Positions 10,763-23,100 of a stretch of DNA of 64,000 nucleotides are shown here, in pieces (positions within the stretch are counted from its first letter, which is position 1; the number at the start of each line of letters is the position of its first letter). The notes beneath the pieces are model-generated. The model did no database searches. It saw nothing but the letters and a program-made list of their open reading frames with translations, and was not told the origin of the DNA. The position numbers and the translations under genes are program-made. The stretch is from positions 4,129,056 to 4,193,055 of the forward strand of contig BCKC01000003.1 in the NCBI GenBank assembly GCA_001600455.1. Direction: 5' to 3'. This DNA comes from Endocalyx cinctus. Taxonomy: Eukaryota > Ascomycota > Sordariomycetes > Amphisphaeriales > Apiosporaceae.

Positions 10763-11568
10763 GATTTCAACAATAGTTACGCGGCTAAATATGAAGATCG
10801 AGGTCTGATTACTTAGTAGGCCGGGGCAATCACGAATGTTGAATCAGTATTTGTTCGGGGGCTCAATAAAGGGTATTTTCTCTGGAAATACGAGTTTAGA
10901 GAAAATCAGACAGTTATTCTCACCCTGCAGATAAAGCTCCACAGGGATGAGCCGCTGTGCCGACATTGAGTGACCCCTCGTAATGACCTCCAACTGACCT
11001 CGACCCACCACTCCATGGGGTAAAGGACCTCAGGAGCCCAGGGGCTCCCTTGACTAATCATAACATACATTCGTTTTTTTAAAGATAAATCAAATCGATG
11101 GACGAACATGAGGTTTGGTCAGCTCAGAGGTCGGTCAGCAACTCGGATGAATGTAAGTAATTAGATGCTATCTGTATTTGCCATCGACGAGTCTATACAG
11201 TTTATTGAGGTACTAGTTAGGACCTTTCCAATGAGAAAATATAATTAGAGGCAGCAAATGGAAATCAAAAAGTGCATGGAAAACACATTTTCCCTTAGGT
11301 TGAAGGCTTGAAGTGGGTTGTCCTAAGTCATGCTAACTAACTTATATAGGGTATTCAGACGAGGATCTGTTGTACACTTATGACCTATGTATCCAGGCCA
11401 TCCCATACCACTCCCACGATGGAACACTCATTTGTGCACTCTTCGTTCTTACAATTCAAACTTAGTACTCCTTTACTCTGTCTTGCACAACCTGGGGCTA
11501 TAGATACCTCCGCAATCCTCCAATCCGCTAGGGCAACCCACAACGTGGCACGCTAAACTAACCTACTC
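10763..11568. promoter_or_regulatory. P450 upstream region
   Basis: 806 bases without a supported gene. It should contain the P450 promoter at its left end and the 3' flank of the membrane protein at its right. A palindromic TCG-N5-CGA site, the core recognised by AflR in aspergilli, sits at 11095-11105, about 330 bases upstream of the P450 start. A single site may be chance. Confidence 0.35.
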
Positions 11569-12967
11569 TCAAAAAGGGGTAGCTCGGTCGTGGTGATGAT
11601 GGAGAGTCCGCATGGGCTCCGCTAGAGCCTCATGGGTCGCGGACGTTCCCGATTCACCATCCCCCCAAACAGGAAAGGGACCGCCCGTAGCCGTGGATGT
11701 CGTCTTGGGAGTCAACCACTCCTCATCGTCGCGCAATCTACCATTACTCGACTTCTGGCCGATTGTCTGGAAACTAAACACTTGCGGCTGTTCCATTATC
11801 TCACGCTTGCTGTGGTTGCTTTGGGAAGAGAAGAAGGTCGATTTCAGTGTTTGGAATAGGTGGAAATCTGGGATTATGGAGCGGTGCAACGGCGCACAGC
11901 AGCATATGACACTCGTGGCCATTTGGATGAGTAACCACGGGAGATCGGTACCAGTTATAGCTATAGCGGAGAACATAACGAAGGTTAGCGCACTTGACCA
12001 GCTGAGCGTGAGTATTATGAGATGAGAGTCCAAAACTTACCGACTGTCCCGTATACCAGCGCGATTTTGATGAGACCGATGACTCCGGACCTAGCGTAGT
12101 AAGTAGGTAAGTATGATAATCGACTAAAGTTTTCTTGTTTTACTTACAAGCCACCGAGGATGAACAGAATGCTCAGCTTAATCTTGGCCGAAGCTGGCAT
12201 TTTTAACACCGCTACCATATATATAGCCATGAAAATCATGACGAAATCAATGAAAGAGTTTACAGTCTCTCCACCCGCTACCACTTGTTGGCTGTTGGTA
12301 CAAGTACCAGGAATAGTATGGTCCCATAGTTTGGCTACCGGGAAACAGACAAACCAGCGCAAGAAGAACATTGATATGAACCACAGTGTCTGTAAGGTCG
12401 CCACGGCGTATGTAAGGTACCTAAACACGGTGTGGACCGAAAAAAGGCGATAGTATACGACGAGGAGGCTTAGTTTTGCGGCAGTTTGATTGATCGGATA
12501 GAACGTGTTGACGACATATCCGGTCTAGGCTAGCTAGTAAGCATGGGAAAATGTGAAGGACATGGTTTTCATGCGTATCTTCACTCACTTTGATGATCTT
12601 TTCCGTGAGCTCTTTGGGAATTTCACCAGGCTTAAGTACGTCACGACCATTCTCCACGATGACGCCTGAAATGCGCACCACTTTGTTAGACTCGCCAGCA
12701 TCGCGTGCGCCCCATAACTAGGGACATGGCGGTGGGAATAGGGTTTGGAGGCATTTTAATGTACATACTGAACAGGGCGAATGCCACCCAGACCAAAAAG
12801 AAGAAGAGTGCCGTGAGGGCTAGCCAGTCTTCGGCCCCGATCCGTCTGCCATTAGACTTTGCCATGGAAAAGCGAAGAACGGTGAGAAGAACGCATATAG
12901 GGGTAGTGACGACGCAAATGAAAAACGCTGCGCGTTGATCCGGATTGTTGAGCGCCGCCCACGCCAT
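11569..12967 (-). CDS. Seven-helix rhodopsin-like integral membrane protein
   Basis: This is a fungal integral membrane protein of the rhodopsin-domain (SAT4/PTH11-like) family, 364 aa. The model is complement(join(11569..11960, 12041..12090, 12148..12524, 12589..12665, 12769..12967)). Seven hydrophobic segments can be read, for example AAFFICVVTTPICVLLTVL, DWLALTALFFFLVWVAFAL, SFIDFVMIFMAIYMVAVL and DLPWLLIQMATSVICCC. A Ser/Thr-rich cytosolic tail ends in HHHHDRATPF. The GTCTNSQQ loop between helices 4 and 5 is typical. All four introns have GTRNGT donors and total length fits. It is divergently transcribed from the PKS. Family members recur in fungal biosynthetic clusters without a firmly known role. 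Sensing or membrane organisation are guesses, and there is no transporter signature. Confidence 0.85.
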
Positions 12968-14137
12968 GATTGAGCTAAGAGTATTCCTGAATTGTCTTTG
13001 CTATTTGATAATCTAATCGACGAGGAATACAAGTAGAGTAGAGGGGAAAGCAAGGAAATTGAGCAAGGGAATCCGCCTGTCCTGTATTATCAGGAAGTAG
13101 AGGAATCCGTCGCCATTGGGACAGAGGCTTTGGACATGAGGAATTTCTTAGATAATACTGATCGCATCCGACTGTTCGGTTGGGGTTTGGGGTTGGGGGG
13201 AGGACGAAAAAGGGGTGCGGGGTGGTGCAGAGAAAGTGTCTATTATTAGAAAATTTACTGCAGAATCGTGTTAGCGAGATGAGGGGCTTAATCATCAAGT
13301 AGCGTTCAAGGTGGCCAATGAAGAGTTTACATTGGCTTACTATGCGCTGTTATGCGCATTCGGATGCACGTTCGGAAGTGTGGTTCGGAGGTGTGGTAGG
13401 GGGTGTGGTAGGGGGTGTGATTGGGGATGTGGTATTGCGTGCTTTGGAGATGAAATAACTAGTTGGGTAGGGCTGAAAGTATGTGCAAAGTACGGATACG
13501 GTAGCACCCATTTAATTCGAGCTTTCCAAATGCATTATTTTTAAAATATGAGGCTAGATTAAGTCACCCTCATTGGCGTCAATTATCACCTAGGTATCAT
13601 TGCATAGGCACTACTCTAATCTTCGGATTCGATCCTAAAAAGAAAAGAAGCTGCGGAGTAACACTGCGTAATTTCTTGAAGCTTCTCGTTTGAAGGATTC
13701 TTATCTTGTTACCTCTTGATATCGGAGTAGCAGGTTAATGCAGTAGGTATCATCAATACCACGTAGACTCATTGAGCCTGCCGAGACCTGCCCGTCTAGA
13801 GATCCGGTCTTGCATGATTCAACCCACGTTGTAACAAAGATGGGAAGAATGAGATCCCCGTGAACTCTATAACAGTATTACGTAGCTTTAGATATTCTTG
13901 CGTGTCATTCAGCTATCTTCGCGATGGAGTGCATATCTGGAGAATATACCGAATACCATCTCACTGTTACCCAAGTAGCGTTAAGCCAGCACGAGCCTGA
14001 TCCCACGAGCACAGATCTAGATTTGATCAAAACTTAGGCTTACTCCCAAACTGAATAACAGCACGCGGTAGGAATACTAACGCAGAGAGAAAAGCGATAA
14101 AGAAAGGCAAGAAAGGGGGGAAAACTTGACGCTTATT
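12968..14137. promoter_or_regulatory. Divergent promoter of the PKS and membrane-protein genes
   Basis: 1170 bases between head-to-head genes, with no supported ORF. Two G-rich islands stand out on the + strand: 13178-13226 with G4, G4, G6 and G4 runs, and a tandem 12-base repeat at 13389-13433. The stretch from 13560 to 14130 is ordinary, with no clear TATA. The PKS ATG at 14138 follows a purine-rich leader (GAAAGGGGGGAAAAC). Confidence 0.5.
13389..13433. repeat. Tandem 12-base G-rich repeat in PKS promoter
   Basis: Unit GGTGTGGTAGGG occurs twice perfectly, then once as GGTGTGATTGGG, followed by a partial GATGTGG. The run begins just after GTTCGGA. G-run density suggests possible quadruplex formation or repeated binding sites. 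Seen directly; function unknown. Confidence 0.8.
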
Positions 14138-17100
14138 ATGAATCGCCACGATCATGGGGAGCCAGTGACCATCATAGGGAGCGCGTGCCGGCTTGCTGGT
14201 TCCGTCTCATCACCGTCCCAATTATGGGACCTCCTCTCTGAGCCTCGAGAGGTTGGCCAGGAAATTTTATCGTCTCGATTCGCCTCCCAGGGGTTCTATC
14301 ACCCAAATGGAAAGTATCACGGACACACAAATGTTACGCGTGCATATTTTCTCGATGACGACCCAACTGTGTTCGATGCCGAATTCTTCGGCGTTAGACC
14401 GGCCGAGGCAAAAGCTCTGGATCCGCAACAGAGAATTTTACTCGAAGTAGCCTACGAAGCAATAGAATCGGCTGGTCTATCAATGGGTAGCCTCAGGGGC
14501 AGCGATACTGCGGTATATGTGGGTTCCATGTCTGATGACTACGGCAACATGCTCCTCCGGGATGTCAAACAGACCCCGACGTATTATGCTACTGGGGCAG
14601 CACGCAGTATCTTGTCTAATAGAATATCTTATTTCTTTGATTGGCACGGCCCGTCTGTTTCGATCGATACCGCATGCTCTTCTAGTCTCGTTGCCGTTCA
14701 CCTAGCTGTGCAAGCCCTGCGAGCTGGTGATTGCGCCTTGGCCTTGGTATGTGGCACAAACTTGATCCTCGAGCCGGAAAATTTCATAATCGAAAGCAAA
14801 CTTGGCATGCTTTCTCCAGAAGGTCGCTGTCGTATGTGGGATCAAGAAGCCAATGGCTATGGCCGAGGGGAGGGTGTGGCTGTCTTGGTACTTAAAACCT
14901 TGAAGGCAGCGCTGGCAGACGGCGATGACATTGAATGTGTCATCAGAGAGACCGGTTTAAATCAAGATGGAGCAACTACAGGTACGCAAGTAATACTGCC
15001 TCCATATGCATTCATGCTCATTGTATTGCAATCATGAGAGAATAAGTAGCTTGATCTTCATCTCTCTCATCAGCAGGGCTAACATTTAGAACAAGGAATA
15101 ACCATGCCTAGCGCAACGGCACAAGCTGATCTCATACGCAAAACGTATGCGAAGGCTGGTCTTGATCTTTCCAACGCTGCTCATCGTCCCCATTTCTTTG
15201 AGGCCCATGGAACAGGGACACCGGCTGGCGATCCGGTCGAAGCCGAAGCAATTTACAACGTTTTTGGCGGGAGGAAAGATTCTCGACCCCTTCACGTAGG
15301 ATCCGTAAAAACAGTTTTCGGTCACACAGAAGGTGCGGCTGGTATTGTTGCAGTCCTCAAAACAAGCTTAGCCCTGCAAAACAGGTGTATCCCACCAAAC
15401 CTCCATTTCCATCAGCTTAGCGACCGGGTCGCCCCATTCTACGAGGGTCTTAAGATACCATGTAAAGCTGAGGCATGGCCGGTCATTGAAGGCGAGAATA
15501 GAAAGGCGAGCGTCAATAGCTTTGGGTTTGTGAGTTCCCCCAGGAGATATCGCCTCCTTCTATTTTTTTCGCGAATCTGGGAAATGTGGGAAATACACTT
15601 GAGACTGACCATTCAAAGGGAGGCGCCAATGCTCACGCCATACTAGAAGATTTCCCCATCGGAGAGACCAAAACGGAAATTGAAAGCCCTCTCTATACCC
15701 CCTTCCTATTCTCGGCATTCTCCGAGGATTCCCTGAATGCCCTTATTCGTCGATGGGTGGATTTTCTCAACAACAATCAAGAGAATATCAACCTGCACGA
15801 CCTCGCATGGACCTTGAGAAGCCGCCGAACCGTCTTCAACTGGAGGGCTTCGTTTGTTGCCGCATCACTTAGTGACTTACACGTTAAACTTAGTAGTCAC
15901 GTCAGCAATGAGGGTCAGGTACAACTTTCAGCTGTAAGGGCCATTCCAGGCATAAGACAACGGTTGTTAGGGGTATTCACGGGTCAAGGCGCTCAGTACC
16001 CTCGAATGGGAGCTGAATTGGTTCAGCATTCTGAAACCGCGAGAAGAATTATTGGAAAATTGGAGTCTTTCCTTCGGGAACTACCCAACGGCGATGCGCC
16101 CGACTGGTCTCTTTCCGACGAACTTCAACTCTCTGCGTCTTCTTCTCGAATCCACGAGGCATCCGTTTCCCAGCCACTTTGTACCGCGGTCCAGATTCTT
16201 CTGGTCGACATCCTTAAGCTGGGAGGAGTCAGTTTTGATGTCGTAGTGGGCCACTCATCAGGTGAGCGAAACAAGAATTACTGCATCCCCCTGTATCCCT
16301 CCTTTCCATCTTCCTCTGGCTATTTAACTAAAATAACGCAGGTGAAATAGCAGCCGCTTATGCCGCGGGGTTCTTAACGGCTCGAGATGCTATGTGCATC
16401 GCGTATTATCGGGGACTAAGCGTTCGAAAATCTTGCAGTCCGAACGGATCAGATATCAAAGGCGCGATGCTGGCTGTCGGGACCTCTCTTGAAGATGCTT
16501 CCGAATTATGTGCTGACAGGGTCTTCAATGGCCGAATCACAGTAGCGGCCTCGAATTCTCCACTTGCTGTCACTATCTCAGGGGATTCTGATGCTATTAC
16601 GGAACTTGAAGATGTGCTGGCAGATGAAGGTATCTTCCATCGCCGCTTAAAAGTTGATAGAGCCTATCACTCGCCACATATGTTACCTTGTTATGATAAC
16701 TACATCAGCTCATTACACGACTGTGGGATAACTCCACTGCAGCCGCGGGACGAAGATTCAATATGGATTTCCAGCACATCGGGGGAGCAATTCACCGATG
16801 ACGTATCTCGACTGACCGGTTCGTATTGGGCAGACAACCTGACTCATCCTGTCATGTTTTCTCAGGCGATACGCTCCGCCTTTGCCATCCAGCCATGCGA
16901 TTTATTACTTGAACTCGGTCCACATCCGAGTCTAAAGAGCCCCACGGCCTCGACAATTGCGAGCTGTCTCGGCAAAGAACTTCCGTATCATGGAACTCTT
17001 ATGCGTGGTGTCAACGCTCTTGAAGCAGTGTCATCAGTGTACGGATTTCTGTGGTCCCATATTAATCCAGCCTCTATCGATATCGACCGCTATGAAAGTG

Positions 17101-20100
17101 GGATGAGGGATATAGATCATGTGCGATCGTATCGTCTCATAAAAGGCCTCCCGACATATGCCTGGAATCATAGCGTCCAGTACTGGCATGAATCTCGAGC
17201 GTCGCGCAAATTCCGAAACCGCGTAGACAGGGTGCATCCCCTTCTAGGACACTATTCTACGGACAGTGCTCCTCATAACCTGTGTTGGAACCATTTGCTC
17301 CGCGTCGCAGAGATGGAGTGGCTTAGTGGGCATCGCGTTCAGAACGAGGTTGTGTTTCCGGCCGCCGCTTACGTCTGCTCCGCTATAGAGGCGGCCAAGA
17401 TAATGGGACACGTTTCCAAAACCCCTGAACAGGCTGTTCGCCTGATCGAGCTTCACAACTTCATGATACACCAGGCTATTCCGCTCGGTGAGCTTGATGA
17501 TGGCATCGAAGTGGTCATATCTCTTTCCAATATTTCTAGAGATTCAGACCGGGTGAAAGCCCACTTCGCGTATTCTGCCGATTTCTCATCTCAGAATGTC
17601 GGCGACCTGGGCTTAGCGGCCAGCTGCGATGTCGAAGTGATACTGGGGGAAGCAGATGCGTCTCTGCTAAGCAAGAGGAAGAAGCTCCCAGCTCACATGA
17701 TAGAAGTCGAAGCTAAGCAGTTTTACGCCGCTCTTAATGACCTGGGTTATAACTTTAGTGGCAGTTTTCGTTCGCTATCGTCCTTGCGCCGGAAAAGATT
17801 TTGCTCAACCACTACAGTAACTCCGTGGATGTTCAGTGACGACCAATATAGCAGCTTGCTCATACATCCAACGGAGCTAGATGCATCGCTACAGTCCATC
17901 ATGCTCGCATATAGCTACCCATACGACGAGAGTTTACGCACTATCCACCTACCTACCAGGTTCCGGTCTATTACCGTAAACCTGGCAGCCTCTGGAAGCG
18001 CCACGAAAAAGATGGCACAACCGCTTGCAGTTGATGCGATAATAGTGCCTGACCCAATAAACAGTCGAGCCATTACGGGCCATGCCGTCATCACTGATAG
18101 CGAATATGCGCATGCTATGGTTCAAGTCCATGGCGCAGTCTTCATACCTTTGGGGGGTGGTGCATTTGAAGGGGAGAGAAAAATATTTTCCAACCTGCGC
18201 TGGGTCATCTCTCAACCAGACGGAGCCGCAGCCGCTCGTAAGGTCACTTCCAGCCAAGATAACTACAAAGTCAGGATTGAACTACTTGAGCGAATGGCAA
18301 TCTTCTTTTTTAGGATGTTCGACCGGGAAGTTCCCCAGGATAGCCTGGCCAGACTCCAAAGCCCCACAAGCAATTATCTGCGCTTAGCTCGTCACGTCCT
18401 AGACATCGTCGATGCTGGAACTCATAAGTGGGCACAGGCTGATTGGCGGCAAGATACTGAGCAAGATATTTATAATCAGAGCATAGAGTTAGCTCACCTG
18501 CCAGACGTTCAGATCATGCATTTTGTTGGGTCAAAAATGCCAAGTGTTCTTTCCGGCGAGGGCACGATGCTGCAATATTTCCGCTCAGACGGCGGTAATA
18601 TCCTGGATCGCTACTACGCCAATGCACTAGGTTTGAAAGAATCTGCTGAGTGGGTGGGACAAACTGTCAGGCAGATCGCCAATCGTTACCGTCACATGAA
18701 TATCCTCGAGATTGGTGCCGGTACAGGTAGTGCGACCAAGGCAATATTCCGCAGCATTAACGAAAATTTCCGATCATATTCTTACACGGACATCTCTACT
18801 GCCTTCTTTGATAGTGCGTCTTCGACCTTCGAGCATCAAAGAAACCGAATGCTCTTCAAGGCTTTCAATGTCGAGGCTGACCCATTAGATCAGGGCTATG
18901 AGGAGGGAGCCTACGACTTGGTGGTATGCTTCTTCGTTCTGCATGCTACATCCGATATCGAGCGTTGCCTACGTAATATTCGCAAGCTTCTCAAGCCTGG
19001 CGGGTACCTTGTCGTCGGCGAAGGTCAAGATGCGTGGGAAGGTGCTGCCACAATGGGCTTCATTTTTGGGACCCTGTCGGGCTGGTGGGCTGGCGAAAAG
19101 TCAGGGAGAGTCCTGTCACCTTACGTTTCCCCGGCACACTGGGATAAGCTCCTGAAGCAATCTGGATTTTCAGGGGTGGACACGTGCCCTCCTGTGGAGT
19201 TCCAGGAGTTGTACAGCGTGTACCATTTTGTGTCACAGGCTGTCGATAATTCCATCAATTTTCTGAGAAGCCCTTCGACCCAAGACATCTCCTTACGACC
19301 GGTTCCGCCGATAAAGCAATTGGTTATTGTTGGTGGACAGACGGCTCAAACTTCACGCTTGGTCAACGGCATTATGAGCATCTTCTCCGCTCACAAGTAT
19401 GCAGCAGAATGTTGTTCATTCCCTACCTTGTTAGATGTCGACTATGAGATGATCAGACCGGACACAACGGTACTGAGCCTGACAGAACTAGACCATCCCG
19501 TTTTCAAGGATATCACACCAAGCCGCTTTGAGGCCCTGAAAAAGATGTTTGAAACTGGAAAACGGTTACTGTGGGTAACCAGCTCTCGACTGGAAGATGA
19601 GCCGTTCTCGAATATGACAGTGGGCTTTGGTCGTGTATCAAGCAATGAAACACCAGACCTACGTCTCCAGCAGCTTGATATTGTCGATCCGGCTACCATA
19701 AATATCGAGATATTAGCCGACATTCTCTTGCGCTTTCACGCTGTCCCTATCATCACTGGGAAAGATGATCGAATTTTGTGGACGCTCGAGTCCGAACTAA
19801 TGATCAATAAGTATGGCTGCGAGATCATCTGTCGCCTTGAACATAACTCGGAGCTGAATGACCGAGGCATTTCGAATCGTCGCTCTGTTCTCCACGAAGT
19901 TGATCTTGTAACCTCACAAAAGCCCATAGCGCTACAATATGAATCTGGAACCCTTAATCTTGTAGAGTTACCTCGTAATGCTCCTGTGCAGAACATTGGC
20001 TCGGAAGATGTGATAACTCTACGGACAAGATTTTCAACACTTTCTGCGGTAAAGACACCACTTGGATACGGATTTGTTGTGTCGGCCATGCATCAAGATA

Positions 20101-23100
20101 CAGGACATGAGTATCTCACTCTCGTTTTCGCGGAAGCCGTTACGAGCGCATTCCGAGTACCAGAAATGTCTGCGATAAGTATTGTTGCTCAGGAGGACAT
20201 CCCTAATGAGCAGTATGTTGTTCACGTGTGTGCTCATTTGGTATCTATAGAGGTTCTTCGCTTCGTTTTGAGCGATCAGACAGTACTTGTCCACAACGCA
20301 CCCCCTATCATCAGGACAGCCCTTTCCACTCAGGCCGCGGCAAGAGCGATACATATTATTTTTACAACAGACTTAGCTGAGGCGGATGAGGACACTACTG
20401 AATCGCTGATTCGTCTGCCAAAATATTTGACAGAGATCGATATCGCGGAAATCCCACTGCCCACTAAGCTATCCTACTTTGTTGGATTCTCTCCGAACAC
20501 TTCTCAGACGCCAAACCGAAATGAGAGGATTATAGCCGAATACTTGAGAGAGCGTTTTCACACCTCTATTACAACTGCTAGCACACTTTACAACACCACC
20601 GGCTCAGATTTTCCGTCTTCACCCAGAACTCTGACTAGTGATATTCTTAACGATGCCATGAAGTTCGCTCAGCATGATATGAAGGCCCTCACTACAAATG
20701 CACACATCGTGTCACCCATTCCGCTTGATCTAGAGGCACTTACTGGAGGCAAACGGCCCGACGACTGGCTGGCGGTAGTCAATTGGAGCAAAGCCACACG
20801 CGTCCCTGCGCATATTCGCCGACTCGATAGTACACCTGTGCTCAGGGGAGGAGACAGTACGTATTGGATCGTTGGTATCTCGCGCGCACTAGGTGTATCA
20901 CTAGCGGACTGGTTTATCAGAAACGGCGCAACTACACTCGTCATCACCAGTCGAGATCCAGATATCGACCCTGATTGGATCACTGCGCACAGAAGAAATG
21001 GAAGCAGCGTTTTAGTTTTACCATGGTAAGATCGAGTTTTTTTTTTTTAATCCCTTTTCTTTTTTATTGATAGTTCCGCATACGTCCTATTTGATAGAGC
21101 TTGAACTGACCATAGACCCATTGTCTACACCTATTAGCGATATAACTAACGAGAATGAGCTCCAAGCTCTTCATCGCCATATTCGTTCCACCCTCCCACC
21201 AATTGCTGGTGTTGTTCAGGGCGCCATGGTTCTACATGATACACTCTTGCAGAATATGACATTTGAACAACTTACTGCCGTGACAAAGCCCAAAGTGGAC
21301 GGCAGTATCCACCTAGACCGCATTTTCTACCAAGACACCAGTCTCGACTTCTTCGTCCTAGTGTCGTCAATCAACTGCGTGATCGGTAATGTTGGCCAGG
21401 CTAATTACGCCGCCGCTAATATGTTCATGTGTGGCCTCGCGGCCCAGCGGCGCAGAAGGGGTCTCCGCTCCGCTGCCGTCAACGTCGGTGCCGTCATCGG
21501 CACGGGGTACATGGCGCGTGAGTCACGGAGGGAGCTCGACAGCATCGTAGAGAGGTACAATATGCTACGCATGTCGGAGGACGACTGGTGCCAGTGCATT
21601 TGCGAGGCTATTGATGCCTGCCGGCTCGAGTCGCCGAACGGCCCCGAAATCGTGACAGGTTTGTCGGAGGTATCCATCGATTTGATGGATGCCCCTGACG
21701 CACCAAGCTGGTACTCCGACCCCAAGTTCTCGCCTTTGATCGTTTCTGAGCCGGCCACGACAGAGAAAAAACAGCTTAGTGAGAATACAGTTAAGCCAAC
21801 GGACGAGCTACTTCTCGAATGTCAGTCAGAAGAAGAGGCTCACCAAGTCATTCAGAGTAAGTACTATTTGTGAATAGAAGAACGCCAAGCAAATGAGAGG
21901 ATATCATTCTAATGCATATAACTAACTGAAAATATACTAGGCTCATTCGCCAAACAACTACGGATCATATTGCACACCAATATCTCCGATGATGATCTAA
22001 TGACTTCACGTGGTGTTGAATTGGGACTTGATTCTCTTATTTCAGTGGACATTCGCACCTGGTTTCTCAAGAACATACATATCAATGTGCCAGTCTTGAA
22101 GATAATGGGAAACAACACCATGGGGTTTCTAGTGCAATACGCCGTCGAGAATCTACCAGAAGAACTGTCCCCCTGGGCAAGAGACACCGAGTGGGCAAAA
22201 CAACCACCACTGAGCAGCGAGAATGACAGTGCTCGCGGCAGGACGTCCACCCCCTCTTCGGTACGCGAAGAGGACGTACTCTCGCCGATAACACCGGTGG
22301 AGACGAGCAATGCAACCTCTGCCTTAAAGTCGCGAACGAGTTTAAGTGGCAATCCTGATTGGAGGGACGAATCAAGTCCGCCATTAGACATATCTGACCC
22401 CCTCATCAATATCGGATCTCACATACCCAACTCACCGCCGAGAACTATAGTGCTGACCGGCTGTAGTGGACTTCTGGGGCATCATTTGGTTCACCATCTA
22501 CTTTCCAAGTCCTGCGTGGAGAAGGTCATCTGCATTGCCGTGAGATCTCTCGAGGCTCGCCTGGGCGAGGGGAGGCTCCCAAGCGATCCCCGCATTGAAT
22601 ACCACGCCGGGGATCTCTCCCAGCCCCTCCTCGGTCTAACGCAGGAAGCGGCTGCGTCTGTATTTGCCAGGGCCGACGCGGTGATCCACAACGGCGCCGA
22701 GACGTCTCATCTCAAGCACTACGTAGACCTCCGACACACTAATGTAGATTCCACAATCCTACTGGCGCGTCTGTGCCTCGTGCGGCGGATTCCTCTTCAC
22801 TACGTATCCTCCGCGGGCCTGGGCATCTTCCACGAACACGGCGATACCAGCGGATTCCCTCCAGTTCGTGTCCAACCACGCGACGGGTTCGATCCTGACG
22901 GCTCGTTCGGCTACGCGTGCAGCAAGTGGGTGTGCGAAATGTTCTTGGAACAAATGTGCGATAAGTACGGGTTGCCAACTGTTATCCATCGACCATCCAC
23001 GATAGTACGCGAAGGCAGGGATGCGGTAGGCCCAGAGGCTGAGAAGGACTGGATTAACGCGCTACTAGCCTACGCCAAGAGATTAAAGGCAGTGCCCGGC

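Noticed and set aside
12686..12967. Apparent frameshift in the rhodopsin-like gene
   Set aside because: A 103-nt intron (GTATGT donor at 12768, CTAAC branch, TTTCAG acceptor) restores the frame and gives a normal family sequence.
21026..21137. Broken KR domain in the PKS
   Set aside because: The two nearest acceptors are out of frame, but CTATTAG at 21137 gives a continuous and typical KR sequence.
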